A stretch of 64,000 nucleotides of DNA from Prinia subflava (GCF_021018805.1 NC_086283.1:57675775-57739774); one strand, 5' to 3'; shown: positions 1 to 26,445, counted from the stretch's first letter. The notes: generated by a model from the sequence alone, not told the origin. Made by a program: numbers and translations.

Positions 1-943
1 AATAGTGCGTGGTAACTGAGGCACTGTTCCTACTGTGGTTGGCATCTTTTTAAGGTTAAGATAATATGTTAATGAAATCAGGGGAAAGGGGAAGAGCTTA
101 TCACTGGAGTGGGATTGTTGGAGGCTGGGAAGACAGAGGAGGGGAAGATGAGTCTGACTTTGGCAGTCCTGGTCAAAGTCTGCAGCACAAACAAAACCTC
201 ATAAATTCTGTGAGTATCTGAAGTACACTGAGACATCTGTGGAACCATCAGCAAGCCAGCCACCTTCCTCAAGGACTCATTCAAGCTCATGATATCCACG
301 TTTTTAGATGACATCTGGCTTCATGAAAACAAGCTGACAGAACTGAAGTTACCTCTGATTTGGTCTGATGGTTTGCACCTTTGGCAAACTTTATGTGGTG
401 GTTTGTGGTGGTTACACAGCATCCTTACCAGTGGAGCCCTTTATGTCCCATAGTCCCAAGGCTGACTGCCTTGTTGACAGACCTCTTGTGGCATATTGTC
501 TTGTGAAAAGGTGTCTTAAAAGATCATTAGTGTAAGCTAAATGCACTTTGATTAACATTATAATATAACATAAGAAAAAAAACAAAAGAAGTATTTCGCT
601 TCTTCAATCTGGCAAGTAGTAGATCAGGCAATAGTCACACTTTGGAAAATGAAGAACACAAAACATCGTCATAGTTGTTTGCTCTCAGTACAGCCAATGC
701 TCACTGTTCACTGAATGAATCAGCACTCTGTGTATAGTCACTATATGGTAATATGCAGCCATATAAATGCACCTGACACTTACAGATTTGGATATTCGGC
801 TGTCTAGTATTGAATTAGTTTTATTATTTCATCCCTTGTTTACACAACACCAAACCAAGCATGGTAGAGCAATGGTTGCTTTGAGGCTTGAGATAGAATG
901 CTCTTTTCTACTTTAAAAATACTTTTTAAAATTTTAAATCCAG

Positions 944-15643
<14,700 letters not shown>

Positions 15644-15707
15644 ACCTATTCTCACTGCAATGTATGTGACCCAAAATTAGAATGTCCATAATTAAAAAAA
15701 AAAAAAA

Positions 15708-15713
15708 AATAAA
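15708..15713 (+). promoter_or_regulatory. Possible PDE6B polyadenylation signal
   Basis: An AATAAA hexamer lies 65 nt after the PDE6B stop codon, at the end of an A-rich run. It is the nearest canonical signal. Because it sits in an A-run it could be fortuitous, and a longer 3' UTR is possible. Confidence 0.45.
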
Positions 15714-16978
15714 AATCATGGCATACACATACATTCCTGGTTGGACTATTCTGATAATCTTTTAGGCTTGTGACCAACCAGGGAAGGGCTAGATCTTGTT
15801 TGCCTTAACTGCATCTCTTCCAGATAGTAGGGAGCCAGTTCTGTCCTGTCTCCTGTCCTCCATTTAATGCACCTGATGTCAGATGGCATGTGAAAAGTCA
15901 GAACAACATTTGGCCCCATAAATCAGGTTACAAGATTATGGAAGAGCATTGTTCCTGCACTGAAACTCTTCTTACACTAAAGCTGATGGGGATAGTCCTG
16001 CTCCATACAACCTCATGAGACTGACAGTGAATGCAACCATAGCCTGCAGAGTGGGAAAAATGAAGAAGAGACAAAGTTATCGTATCTAAGTCTGTATTTG
16101 TCAGGATATCAGAAAGAAACCTGAGGGTAAGGATAAAGCACAAAAAATGATGATAGTAAACCTTTGAACTGCTTTAGAATGTTATGATTCCTTGTAAATC
16201 CAAGAAACACTCTGACAGATCTGCATTCACTTCAAGAATCTGGGTAGGTTGCTAAAGCATGGGATCATTCATGCAATACAGAGTAGCTGCCTTCTCCGGG
16301 AGTAAGATCCACACAGTGTGCTAATTGAAGCTTCATTCTTTCATGTGTCATTTTAAGAAGACAGTGTTTTCATTAGCCATTACAGTTCCTCTTACAATTA
16401 ACCAAGCAACCTGAGTTGTGACATCTCATAAATTTGTTCTGTTTTGCCTCATAATGCCAGTTATTTAACACAATTAATCAGAACCAATGTCCTTTCTTTC
16501 CTCCTCCTGTTCTGAGATGTCTGGTTTTTAGATTATACTCTAGACTTGTGACCCTTATTTCAGGTGAAAGTTTCTTTTCGTGTTTATTCATGCAAAGATA
16601 GAACATTCAATTACACTCTTGTAGTAGTAGAGACACTCTCATGTCCTGCTTACTCCCTCCCCCCCTTCTTTTTAAAAATTCTTTGGAGATCTGTTTTGCT
16701 GGGGATTTTCTTCTTCTATTACTCCTGCTACCTTCAAGGTCTTTACGCTTCATTGTATTGTTTTGCATTATAAAAATACTGCAAGTAAAAGGAAAGTTAG
16801 AGCTGTGGTGGTACCTGGTGATCATTTACCTGTCTCGGTGTAGTAAGCAAGATGTAATCCTCAATGACTATGTAGCAGTTCTGTGAGAGGCAATTTGTCT
16901 TTCAGGAAAATACAGAAACTTGTCCACTTGCATGAAAGTTAATACACAATAGGTAGTGACTCCATGTTGTACGTCTCA
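15714..16978. other. Intergenic stretch with no recognisable feature
   Basis: AT-rich unique sequence downstream of PDE6B. I see no conserved coding pattern, RNA gene or complete repeat. Confidence 0.5.
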
Positions 16979-17500
16979 GTTTCATTGAATCTTAGCATGT
17001 TAAGGGTTGGAAGGGACCTTCCCAGACCATCTAGTCCCAACATCCCCCTGCCCTGGGTAGAGACACCTCTCACTAGATCAGCTTGCTCAAGACCTTGTCC
17101 AGCCTGGCTTTGAACAGTGCCAGGGTTGGGGCATCCACAGCCTCCCTGGGCAACCTGTGCCAGTGTCTCACCAGCTGCACTGTAAAGAATTTCTTCCCAA
17201 TATTAAAGGTTAATTTCCCTTCTTTCAGTGTGTACCCATTACTTCCTGTCCTGTCACTACAGTTGCTGATGCAGAATCCCTCTCAGATACTGCAGGGTTG
17301 CTAGGAGGTCTCCACACAGCCTTCTCTTCTCCAGCCTGGACAGCCCAGCTCTCTCAGCCCATCTGGGAGAGGTGCTCTAGTCCTCCTATCAATGTGTGGC
17401 CTCCTCTGCACTTGCTTCTGCAGTTCCATGTCCTTCTTTGCTGGAGGCACTGGAACTGTTCTCACTACTCAAAGTGGGGTCTCACAAGAGGAGAGGATCA
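16979..17500 (-). mobile_element. CR1 LINE, 5'-truncated 3' end
   Basis: Read on the minus strand this is the 3' end of a chicken-repeat-1 retrotransposon. It has the characteristic blocks for the end of the element: a GAAGAAATTCTTTAC segment, a GGCACAGGTTGCCCAGGGAGGCTGTGG segment and a final GGTCCCTTCCAACCC. The terminal repeat is AGATTCAATGAAACT rather than the usual ATTCTATG type. About 495 nt match the copy at 22.7-23.2 kb almost perfectly in opposite orientation. It carries no functional reading frame. Confidence 0.88.
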
Positions 17501-18162
17501 CGTGGGAAGCTTTTATCATACAGCAGAAGAAGTCAAATAAGTTTTGTTGTTCTCTTTTAAGTGGAAAAAGTACCACAAGGTTATTGTATGGTACAGTGGT
17601 GAGCAGTGGGCTTTTAATGATCACCACAAGACACCAAACACTTAAATGCTGAGAAAAGCTCCTTATGTTCTCAAATGATTTCTGGGAAATAAAACCTGGA
17701 GACTAATCTTCCTGCTCTGCGTAACCAGTGTGAAGCACTCAGAGCACTGCAGAGTGCTCCAGCAGGACTGCTCACACAAGGAGCATGAGGTGCCTGCCCA
17801 TCACAGCCTGTGAGTTGTGAGTGGATGTGCCCTGTCTGCCCACATGCACTTGGGAGCACAGCTCGTCCTCACAGCACCAGGGTGGGCATCCTGCCAGGTA
17901 TTTCCAAAGGGGACTATGCATGCAGGGGGTGTCCATGGACACTCGGAGTGGGGTGCTAGTGGAGGAGGCCCTTTCTCAGATGTGGACCCTTTCCATGGGA
18001 GCAGGGATTGTTTCTCACTGGAGGTATTGGCCAGTCAGATGCAGGTGGAATTTGGCATAGTTCCTCCTGCAGTGGTCTCTCTTTGCAGCTGGGAGCTGGC
18101 TGCCTGGATATATTAAACATGGAGAAAGATAAAGGCTAAGAACCAGATTTGTCCACTGTTTT
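17501..18162. other. Intergenic stretch with no recognisable feature
   Basis: Unique sequence between the truncated CR1 and the solo LTR. No coding pattern or repeat family recognised. Confidence 0.45.
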
Positions 18163-18168
18163 CCCAAG

Positions 18169-18896
18169 TGTGATGGATTGAACTTTTCTTGGGTGGGCTG
18201 GTTGAGTCAGTTTCCATGATAACCTGGGATTGATGTCTTAAACAAGGTGTTTTCACATCAGATAGGGGAAAAGGCTCTTAAGAAACAGATCCTGCAAAGC
18301 TAGGGTAATGCTTTTTATCATGCCAGTCTCCTTCCTCCTGATAAGGAACAACTGCATCTAACAATGCAAAACTATCCCTCCAGGAAGGTGTTCACACATA
18401 GGTCTGAGAGTATTCCTCCTTTCTGGTAAGACACAACTGGCAAAACTATGCAGCTGCCAGAAGCAGGGCCAAACAGCAGTTGTGCCATTAGAAGGCAATA
18501 TAAACTGTCAAAGGTCCCTGAAGAACAACTCCACTCATTTGCACAGTGTTGCATCAGACAGTATAAAAGCCCCCTCCAGGGGTGGTGTCAGGTGTCTTTG
18601 TTGCATGGACCTCCACCCCAAACAGATCAAGACTGAGACTATCAGAGTGATGACCATGGAATCAAAATTGAAATGATCAAGTCTTGTCACTGGATCTTTC
18701 CTCTCCACTATCCACTCTTGTCTTTTCCCTCTGTTTCTTTCTTTTCCTTATGTATTTTCCTTGTGATTTGTTTACATTTTTAATAGAAAAGAACCAAAAC
18801 AGCTACATACTTCCTTACCACTGCAATCAAATTATTTAAAATAAACCTGCCTCATGTATACATACTAGTCATTCGGTATTGTTTCACTCTCATCCA
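18169..18896 (+). mobile_element. Solo LTR of an endogenous retrovirus (728 bp)
   Basis: The element starts TGTGATGG and ends CATCCA, the TG...CA termini of an LTR, and is flanked on both sides by the same 6 bp, CCCAAG (18163-18168 and 18897-18902). A TATA box, TATAAAAG, is at 18562-18569 and AATAAA at 18840-18845, about 50 nt before the end, so U3, R and U5 are in plus orientation. No internal retroviral sequence remains, so it is a solo LTR left by LTR-LTR recombination. The 6-bp duplication fits class II (ERVK-like or alpharetrovirus-like) integration. Confidence 0.87.
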
Positions 18897-18902
18897 CCCA
18901 AG

Positions 18903-19512
18903 GAATCTATTAACAAGAACTCAGTTACCCTGCTTCAAGGGCAGGTCAGAACACCAGGCCTGAAAAAATATGTATGTTATTGCAACACAGTTTCAGGAGA
19001 GGTCTGTAGAGAATTAAAATCTGCTCATGGCATATTTGTCTACAATCCAGTTAAGTGTTTTCACCTTTGGCTTGATGCCACTATCAAGTGTGGTGGGAGA
19101 CCAGGGGGACCTGTTTTTTAAGTGCCTCACTGAAGCAGGTAATGCACACAGACTTCCATTCTTGATTACAAATGTGGTGGTTGAGGGGATAGGACAATGA
19201 ATATCCCTGTGAGACTGGCAGAAGAGGTTTTTGAGAGAGATGCTCTGGGCTGGAATGTAAGTCTTCTGTCCATGCAGGAGAAGAGACTTGCCTGAGTGAG
19301 AAGCTCTCAAGGGAATTTTAATCCTGCATCTTGGCCATTTTCTGCTGTCCCTGATGGAAGGGGTAGGGCAAGCTGACACAAGACAGGCCCTCTGCTTCTG
19401 AAAAGAGCATGTGTATGCCCTTCTGTTGGAATGCTGGGAACTTGGATTTTAGGATTTTAGTATGTAGTGATGTGTGTGAGTTAAGATGGAGGATTTGGGT
19501 TGTTGCCTTTGT
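18903..19512. other. Intergenic stretch with no recognisable feature
   Basis: No coding pattern, RNA gene or repeat family is apparent between the solo LTR and the pyrimidine microsatellite. Confidence 0.45.
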
Positions 19513-19890
19513 CCTTCTTCTTCTTCTTCTTCTTCTTCTTCTTCTTCTTGTTCTTGTTCTTGTTCTTGTTCTTGTTCTTGTTCTTCTTCTTCTTCTTCTT
19601 CTTCTTCTTCTTCTTCTTCTTCTTCTTCTTCTCCTTCTCCTTCTTCTCCTTCTTCTCCTTCTCCTTCTCCTTCTCCTTCTCCTTCTCCTTCTCCTTCTCC
19701 TTCTCCTTCTCCTTCTCCTTCTCCTTCTCCTTCTCCTTCTCCTTCTCCTTCTCCTTCTCCTTCTCCTTCTCCTTCTCCTTCTCCTTCTCCTTCTCCTTCT
19801 CCTTCTTCCTCCTCCTCCTCTTCCTCCTCCTCCTCCTCCTCCTCTTCCTCTTCCTCTTCCTCTTCCTCTTCCTCTTCCTCTTCCTTCTTT
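19513..19890. repeat. Compound polypyrimidine microsatellite, 378 nt
   Basis: The plus strand has only C and T apart from six Gs at 19550-19580. Blocks in order: (TTC)n, six TTCTTG units, (TTC)n, a long run of the hexamer TTCTCC from about 19629 to 19806, then TCC and TTCCTC units. The complement is a pure GAA/GGA-type polypurine strand. Such tracts can form intramolecular triplexes and are prone to length change. The long Leu, Ser-Pro and Phe frames here are artefacts of the repeat. Confidence 0.98.
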
Positions 19891-20172
19891 GTGGCCTTAG
19901 TTATTTTCTGTTATTGGGTGAAAAATATCCACACTGCAGGCCTTGGATGGTCTTTATTGGGTCAAAAACATAACTAATATAGGTGTCATCTTGGTATTGG
20001 GTATTTATCGCTTAAGTAACCCTGGAATGAGTTAGAAGCACGCCATTTTACCTCGTTTCTCTAACTTGGTAGTTGGACCTCATGCCTTGTGAGCCTGTAA
20101 ATACTGTAAATAGATAATAAACAACCAAAACTGAACTCGAATTCGGGTTTCCCATGTCTTTCATCCTGACTT

Positions 20173-21000
20173 TGTGTCTTAGTTTGGAAAGACAGGTATC
20201 TGTCAGGGAAAACTGGAGTTTCCCTTGGAATGGAGAATGTAAAACCCCCTCCCTCTAAATTATTACAATTTTGCAATTAGGAGTTTCCAGGCAAAAATAT
20301 GAGAATAGGAGTAACAGTTCTTTAGTAGGAATATTAAAAATGCAAATGCAGTAATACAAAAAACAAAACAAACCAAATAAAAAAAACACCACCACCAAAA
20401 ACAAAACCAAAAACAACCCAAGTAAGCAAACAAAAGTGCTAGAAAACCCTGACAGAGTCATGAATATGACCTGACACCCTGTTGGCCAGGGTGTTGGAAG
20501 CACTCCAAATAAGTCCTCCTGGAGTGACAGATGGGGTTCTGTTGGAGTAGAGATGATCCTGTAGTGGCAGTGAGATGAGTCTAGTCTTCCTCTGAGAATC
20601 CAGTGGAAGATTCTTGGTGTTCTTACATCTCAGTTTTTATCTTGGTAAAAATGGTTGGCTCCCCCCCCCCCCACTGGGTAGAGCATCTCACAGTGGGATG
20701 GTGTCATGTGTCATGTCACTGGTGAGCCTTAATGGCCCATTAACAGAAGATATCCCCACTGGGGATGGACAGTGGTGGAAGAGATAAGAAACACTGCCCC
20801 ACCTGGTTTTAACAGCTGGCCTATTATCAGAGGGCACCTACCCCCTCTGACCTTGAGTTACAAGAGATAAAGGGAAAAAAAACCCAAACATCTCCCCAGC
20901 TGGTTTCAACAGATGAAACAGAATACACATTTTTTTTGGTTACATAACCCAAGACACTTTGGCAGAGGAAAAAAGAAACCAGAACTGTAACACCCTTTAG
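20173..21000 (-). mobile_element. Probable passerine LTR-type repeat
   Basis: From TGTGTCTTAGTTTGGAAAG at 20173 the sequence follows a dispersed repeat I remember from songbird genomes: a block ending CCCCCTCCCTC, an AACAGTTCTTTAGTAGG block, a CTGACACCCTGTTGGCCAGGG block and a GGCCCATTAACAGAAGATA block. On the minus strand its end would read ...ACACA, with an A-rich TATA-like motif near 20636, which suggests an LTR in minus orientation. I could not fix the upper boundary or find a target-site duplication, and the family name is not certain. A run of 12 C is at about 20661. Confidence 0.5.
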
Positions 21001-22259
21001 CCATTTGTTCTGCTGGTGCCTAGACTGCTGCTGGGTTGTGAGTGGAGAGGCCTGACCTGGCACAATCAGAGATGTGGGAGCATGTACGAGGCCTCTGCTG
21101 CTGGCAGAGCTGTGAGAGTGGCAGTTCTGGCGGTAGGGGAGGGAAAAAAATGTCAGGGAGATGTGGAGAATGTAGACTTCAGCCATCTCTTGTAGATTTG
21201 AGGGAAATGCTTACTGTCCTTTCTCAGCTTGACCTAAAGAAGCCTGGGAAGTGCTCCTCTCCTTCCTGGCATGTGGGACAGGAACAACTCAGCTTTCAAT
21301 CAGTTCTTCAAAGATATGGTATTGAACATTACAGGGAGCATATGGATTCCAGCTCCACCTTTCAGGCAGATGGGTTGCATGTCTTGGTGCCCAGTAAAGG
21401 GGCTTTGTCCTACCAGTGTCTCCAGATCTTATATAAGTAAATCTCTATGACAGTACAGATCTAGATCCAAGATTTTAGATCCACTCAGTCTAGGCTGAGT
21501 GTGGTTTGCATCATAAAGCTTGCAAGAGGAAGATATTTTTTCTCTGTACCTCTTCCTCTACTCCTTCCACAAAACTGTAGGATTAGAAAAAAAATTCAGT
21601 AGGTTTAGTAGAAAACCATTCAACTCCCTCTCAAGAAGTAGCAGAGCACTCAGGAGTCACACAAATGTAGTTCCAGCAGAAGAACGGGGATGTAGTGTTT
21701 TGCAGAATACAGAACAAACATGAGCGGTTTTCCCTCTCATACCTTTTGAGAAGAAAGACTTTTTTCATTGCTTCCTTCTTTTTTTTTTTTTTTTTTTAAC
21801 CTGATAATCATCTATTGTCTGGCCAGAATGGGGTGGAAGAGAACTAATTTGGTCCCTGTGGGATGGCTGTAAAGAGATACATGGTACCTTTCCCACCTCA
21901 CATAGGAATTCTTCCCAATCTAAGAGGTACTGCAAGGACAGCTTTCTTGCCTGAAGCCAGTTTTTGAAGACTGTATGGAAAGAAAGCATGGCAGACCTCT
22001 GCTGCATAATCAGAATGCATAGCAGGTCACTCCTTATGAAAGAGACACCTACAATTTGGCTGTAACTTAGTTTTGAGGAAAAACTATCCATCTGTAGTGT
22101 TTAGAACATCTCACTATATGAGTCAACAGCAATATCTCAGATCACAGCTTAACTTGACAAGCCAGAATCAAATCTTACTGCTGTGCCACATGCAAGAATT
22201 GAGCAATAATCCACTGTGATAACAAAGCTGTAAAAAGAGATGACACAAATGCAGGATTG
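21001..22259. other. Intergenic stretch with no recognisable gene
   Basis: Contains a T run at about 21778-21798. Otherwise no coding pattern or repeat family is recognised. Confidence 0.4.
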
Positions 22260-23236
22260 TGATGAACATGTCCATGCAGACCAGTGACAGGTGGTATCCC
22301 TCCAGGATGAGTACTGGAGGTGACACTGCTCAACAGTTTTATGAGTGACAAGTACAGTGGGATCACAGGCACTCTCAGCAAGTTTGCCACCAACACCAAG
22401 CTCTGTGGAGCAGTTAGCTTGCTGGGGGGAAGGGATGCCATCCAGAGGGGCCTGGACAGGCTGGAGAGGTGGGGCTGTGCAAACCCCATGAAGGTCAATA
22501 AGGCCAAGTGCAAGATCCTGCACCTGGGTTGTGACAACCCCAGACACAGCTACAGGTTCAGAGGAGAACTGAGAGCAGCCCTCAGGAGGACTTGAGGGTG
22601 ATGGTTGATGGAAAGTTTAACATGACCTGGCAATGTGTCCCCACAGCCCTGAAAGGCAATGGGATCCTGGGCTGCATCCAAAGCAGCATGGCCAGCAGGG
22701 AGAGAGGGGATTCCGCCCCTCTGCTCTTGTAAGATCCCACTTTGAGTAGTGAGAACAGTTCCAGTGCCTCCAGCAAAGAAGGACATGGAACTGCAGAAGC
22801 AAGTGCAGAGGAGGCCACACATTGATAGGAGGACTAGAGCACCTCTCCCAGATGGGCTGAGAGAGCTGGGCTGTCCAGGCTGGAGAAGAGAAGGCTGTGT
22901 GGAGACCTCCTAGCAACCCTGCAGTATCTGAGAGGGATTCTGCATCAGCAACTGTAGTGACAGGACAGGAAGTAATGGGTACACACTGAAAGAAGGGAAA
23001 TTAACCTTTAATATTGGGAAGAAATTCTTTACAGTGCAGCTGGTGAGACACTGGCACAGGTTGCCCAGGGAGGCTGTGGATGCCCCAACCCTGGCACTGT
23101 TCAAAGCCAGGCTGGACAAGGTCTTGAGCAAGCTGATCTAGTGAGAGGTGTCTCTACCCAGGGCAGGGGGATGTTGGGACTAGACGGTCTGGGAAGGTCC
23201 CTTCCAACCCTTAACATGCTAAGATTCAATGAAACT
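22260..23236 (+). mobile_element. CR1 LINE, 3' end with ORF2 C-terminal remnant
   Basis: A plus-strand CR1 fragment. From about 22320 it encodes the end of the CR1 reverse-transcriptase ORF, recognisable by LSKFATNTKLCG and by DRLERW followed by KCKILHLG, and then degenerates. The 3' UTR runs to GGTCCCTTCCAACCCTTAAC and ends AGATTCAATGAAACT at 23236. It is longer at its 5' side than the inverted copy at 16979-17500, and nearly identical to it where they overlap. Confidence 0.88.
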
Positions 23237-23508
23237 CCCCAGTCAAGCCATTTAAGTAACAGATTCAGGCAGTCAGTGTCTTGCCAGTCTCCCCCACTTG
23301 CCCATATACATAAAATTGTATGTTTTTTCTGATCATTACCTGTGGATAATGGGGATAGCGACTGGCTTTTGCTGGGGGAATACAATGGGGCGTTTCAACT
23401 GCAACAACAGCTAGATTGTGATGTTGATTCCTGTCACATTCTGTCCCTATTTCTGCTGCTGCTCTGTGCAATTCACTCAAAAAATACCAACTGAAGCGCA
23501 GTAAGTAC

Positions 23509-23514
23509 TTTATT
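23509..23514 (-). promoter_or_regulatory. ATP5ME polyadenylation signal
   Basis: AATAAA on the minus strand about 90 nt after the ATP5ME stop codon. It is the first canonical signal downstream and predicts a short 3' UTR ending near 23490. Confidence 0.7.
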
Positions 23515-23605
23515 GATAGAATATCACACAGAGTTCAAACACCACTGGATAGCTGAAAGCCTAGCCATGTATTTCCATGTGCGAAATTCAGATGAAATCT
23601 GTTAT

Positions 23606-25762
23606 TTATTTCAGTATGGAATCTTCACTTGCTAAAAGGGAAGAAAACACAAACATGGTTACGAATATTAGCCACTCCCATGCAGAACTAAAACATGCAA
23701 AGCATTAGTGGAATCAAAGACTATCTTTATGTAATTTCTTTCTCGCTAGTATTTATGATTCCCACTTCTGTTTACTCAACAGAATTGTAATTCACAACTC
23801 TGGGGTAAAAGCAAACTTTTAAGTTTGCTCAGTAGGAAAAGACAGTTTTCTGAACTGACAAGTCAAATAAGCCCAGAAAAAGCTACCACTACGGGTATGT
23901 CCATCTTTAAGGAACAACCTTCAGCAACTGTACTGCACATTATGAGAGTTTAACAATTGCTTTTCTGAAAAACAACAGACCAAACGCATTGTTGGGAACA
24001 TCAGACCTGTCACCTTTTGCCACTTTTAAACAGATTGATCATTTTAAAGCAATAATCAAGAACATTTCCTTACTAGGTGGCCTGGCAACATTATTAGCAC
24101 AGCTTTTACCTCCAAAAATACAGAGTTTCATGTAACTAGAGAACATCTAAAAGACCCATTTATTTCTTCCATGACCAAAGGAGACAATGTATTCAAGAAG
24201 GTAAAAAGAGCTCTATCTCTACTAAGTGATATACAAATAATATTTGAATTTCTGTCTGCGTAATTAATTTAGTTTTAGTGCTTTGTTCAACACTAGTTTT
24301 GTTTACAACAATACAAATGTCACTCTTTTGCATGAAAGAATTACTGAGTGTGTATCTGCACCAAAACCAGCCTGAGCCATTAATGAATTTTTAAAAAATT
24401 CTTCTTACTTTTAAGTCTACCTAAAAACCTTAGGTGCAACAAGGCTAGAGTGCACATTCCTCTGTATGGCAGCAGGGAAGGAATCCCCTGTTAGAACCAT
24501 ACAGGGAACACAAAAAATAATCCTAAGGACAAGGGAAACAATGCTGCAGCAGCAATACTACAGGTGGAAGGGAGTGAGAACAAATGCAGCAGTATTAGTT
24601 GCAAGTGATACCCTACAGCACACCCTCTTCATGTGAGAGATACACCAAATGAAGCTGACCTCTAACACTGCAAGATTCAAAAAAAATCAAACTGACCTCT
24701 AACAATATACGTGTGATGCATGTGATGCCACTTAAAAGTCTCAAGTTGCAAATACATACCGTTGCCTATGCCCTATACTCAGTCATATTTGTGAGGTTTC
24801 TATATCGCATGGAGAAAAGGGCTTGCACCAGATGAATAAGGGACTTGCTGCCAAAGTTGATACATGGATTCAGTTATTCCTCACAGAACAACCAGCAGCT
24901 TTTAGCGGTTTGTTTTCTCAGCGGAAATTCAGCCATTTAACAAGTCTTGACTGTTGCAAAAGTGTTAACTCTTGCTCTGACGAGCTTTTCAAAATGCAGG
25001 CATAATTAAACAGCAGCACTATTTACTTCTCACACGGCCCTAACCACTGCCTCCAGGGATTAGCTGCAGGCCTCAATTTCTCCTAAGAGCACTGCGGTGC
25101 AACACCAGTCCTGCAGCCTAGTGCCTGCAAGACAGCGTGGGATTAATGCACTAAACAGAGGAACTACCTTCTGCAATCTCTTTTGCAATCCGCTCCAGTT
25201 CTTCACGTTTCTTTTTCTCCTCTGCCTCTATTCTTCTCTCTTCTTCAGCGATGGGCTTCAGATAGTCTGCCATCAACACAATACCTTTAAAACACAACCT
25301 CCCGAACCGCCAGCAGAAAGCTCCGCTCCTGAGGGCACGCTCAAAGAGGACGCAAAGCCAGTTTTACTGGCAGAAAGGCACATTTCATAGGGATCTGTGG
25401 TTTCACACCAGCCTTCATAGGGCCGTGGCCAGGCCGGGGGAGGGAAATGGCGGCCGCGGCATTTCAAGGTGCCCTTGCGGGGCGGGCGCGGGGGAGCGGG
25501 GAGCGGCCGCCCGGGACGCCGCACTCACCGTATCGCTTCTTGCCGTAGATCATCCCCACGAGCAGCGCCGAGTACCGGGTGAACTGCGGGAGGCAGAGAC
25601 AAGGACGCGCCCTTCGCTCAGCTCACAGGCACAGCCGGCCCCCGCCGCCCGCCGCCCCGGCCCGCCGGCCCGGGCGGGCCTCCCGCGCCCCCGGGACAGC
25701 CCGGGTGATCCCCACACCGCCCTCACCTTGATGAGCGGGGACACCTGCACCGGCGGGATCAT
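23606..25762 (-). CDS. ATP5ME: ATP5ME, ATP synthase membrane subunit e
   Basis: Subunit e is a small inner-membrane protein of the mitochondrial F1Fo ATP synthase; with subunit g it supports enzyme dimerisation and crista shape. Coding exons on the minus strand: 25727-25762, 25529-25583, 25168-25266 and 23606-23631 (36, 55, 99 and 26 nt). All introns are GT-AG, phases join, and the product is 71 residues, close to the 69 of human. It starts MIPPVQVSPLIK, has one N-terminal membrane segment around YSALLVGMIYG, then a charged helix YLKPIAEEERRIEAEEKKK, and ends SEDSILK. The ATG has A at -3 and follows a short GCC repeat. It converges on PDE6B as in human. The last exon has only 26 coding bases and is missed by ORF scanning; it is fixed by the acceptor CCTTTTAG and the conserved DSILK end. 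Confidence 0.96.
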
Positions 25763-25920
25763 CCTGGCGGCGGCGGCGGCGGCCGGAACTGAGCGCGGCG
25801 GACGGAAGGGGCGGGGAGCAGCCGTGACCGGGAAGCCAAACTCGGGGCTGTGCTCTGCTTCCCGGCCAGTCCGTCACTCAAAGAGCTCCGGCGGCCGGGC
25901 GTCTCCGCCTCAGGGAGGGG
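25420..25920. promoter_or_regulatory. CpG-island promoter of ATP5ME
   Basis: A sharply GC- and CpG-rich block covers the first two ATP5ME exons and the upstream DNA, in contrast to the AT-rich surroundings. It includes a (GGC)n run just upstream of the start codon. This is typical of a constitutively expressed gene with a TATA-less promoter. The exact transcription start is not visible. Confidence 0.75.
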
Positions 25921-26048
25921 CTGAGGGAGCTGCGAGTGTGCAGCCTGGGACCAGGATCGAGGGGGATCTCATCGATGTTTTTTAATGATAAATGGACATC
26001 AGAGTGAAATGCGGAAGAAAATTCCTGTTGTATGGAACAAAAATTATC

Positions 26049-26050
<2 letters not shown>

Positions 26051-26080
<30 letters not shown>
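26051..26080. repeat. T30 homopolymer
   Basis: An uninterrupted run of 30 T between the ATP5ME promoter and a CR1 fragment. Confidence 0.95.
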
Positions 26081-26083
<3 letters not shown>

Positions 26084-26137
26084 TGGTAAGGGTAATTGGA
26101 CATTAAAACAGATACTGGCAATATTTTTTCCCTGTCA

Positions 26138-26284
26138 GGGTGGTCAGGTATCGGCATAGGTTGGTGGTGCAGTCACCATCCCTGGTGATGTGGTTTAGTG
26201 GCCTGGGGGTTACGGGGGCACTGCTGGGTGGATGGCTGCAGTGGATGATCTCAAAGGTCTCTTCCGACCTTAATGATTCCATCA
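26138..26284 (+). mobile_element. CR1 LINE 3'-end fragment
   Basis: About 150 nt resembling the extreme 3' end of CR1: a GGATGATCTCAAAGGTCTCTTCC block followed by a GATTCC tail. Heavily 5'-truncated and diverged. Confidence 0.7.
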
Positions 26285-26379
26285 TGCGATAAGCTGCTGA
26301 GTGGTTACGGTGTCTCTGTGCAGATGCTCAGTCTGACTGGACACACGCCTCTGCAGCCAACCAGTCTAGCCAACCCTTC

Positions 26380-26445
26380 TTTAAACTGGAGGGCTGGACT
26401 GGATGGCCTTGAGAGGCCCCTTCCAATGGCATCCATTCCGTGATA
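26380..26445 (+). mobile_element. Short CR1-like 3' tail
   Basis: The segment GGACTGGATGGCCTTGAGAG, then CCCCTTCCAATGGCATCCATTC, matches the CR1 3'-end pattern. It is too short for subfamily assignment. Confidence 0.55.

Noticed and set aside
1..943. An additional PDE6B exon at the window start
   Set aside because: The preceding exon should encode the end of GAF-B with an LLDMTKEK-like end; no such sequence with a donor site is present, so it lies before the window.
19409..19977. Three 157-163 codon poly-Leu, poly-Ser-Pro and poly-Phe ORFs
   Set aside because: Frames of the polypyrimidine microsatellite; all three plus-strand frames are open for the same reason.
22320..22595. 91-codon plus-strand ORF as a host gene
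   Set aside because: It is the C-terminal part of CR1 ORF2 reverse transcriptase, truncated and non-functional.
25425..25985. 186-codon plus-strand ORF over the ATP5ME promoter
   Set aside because: Antisense to ATP5ME exons 1 and 2 in a CpG island; no conserved pattern.
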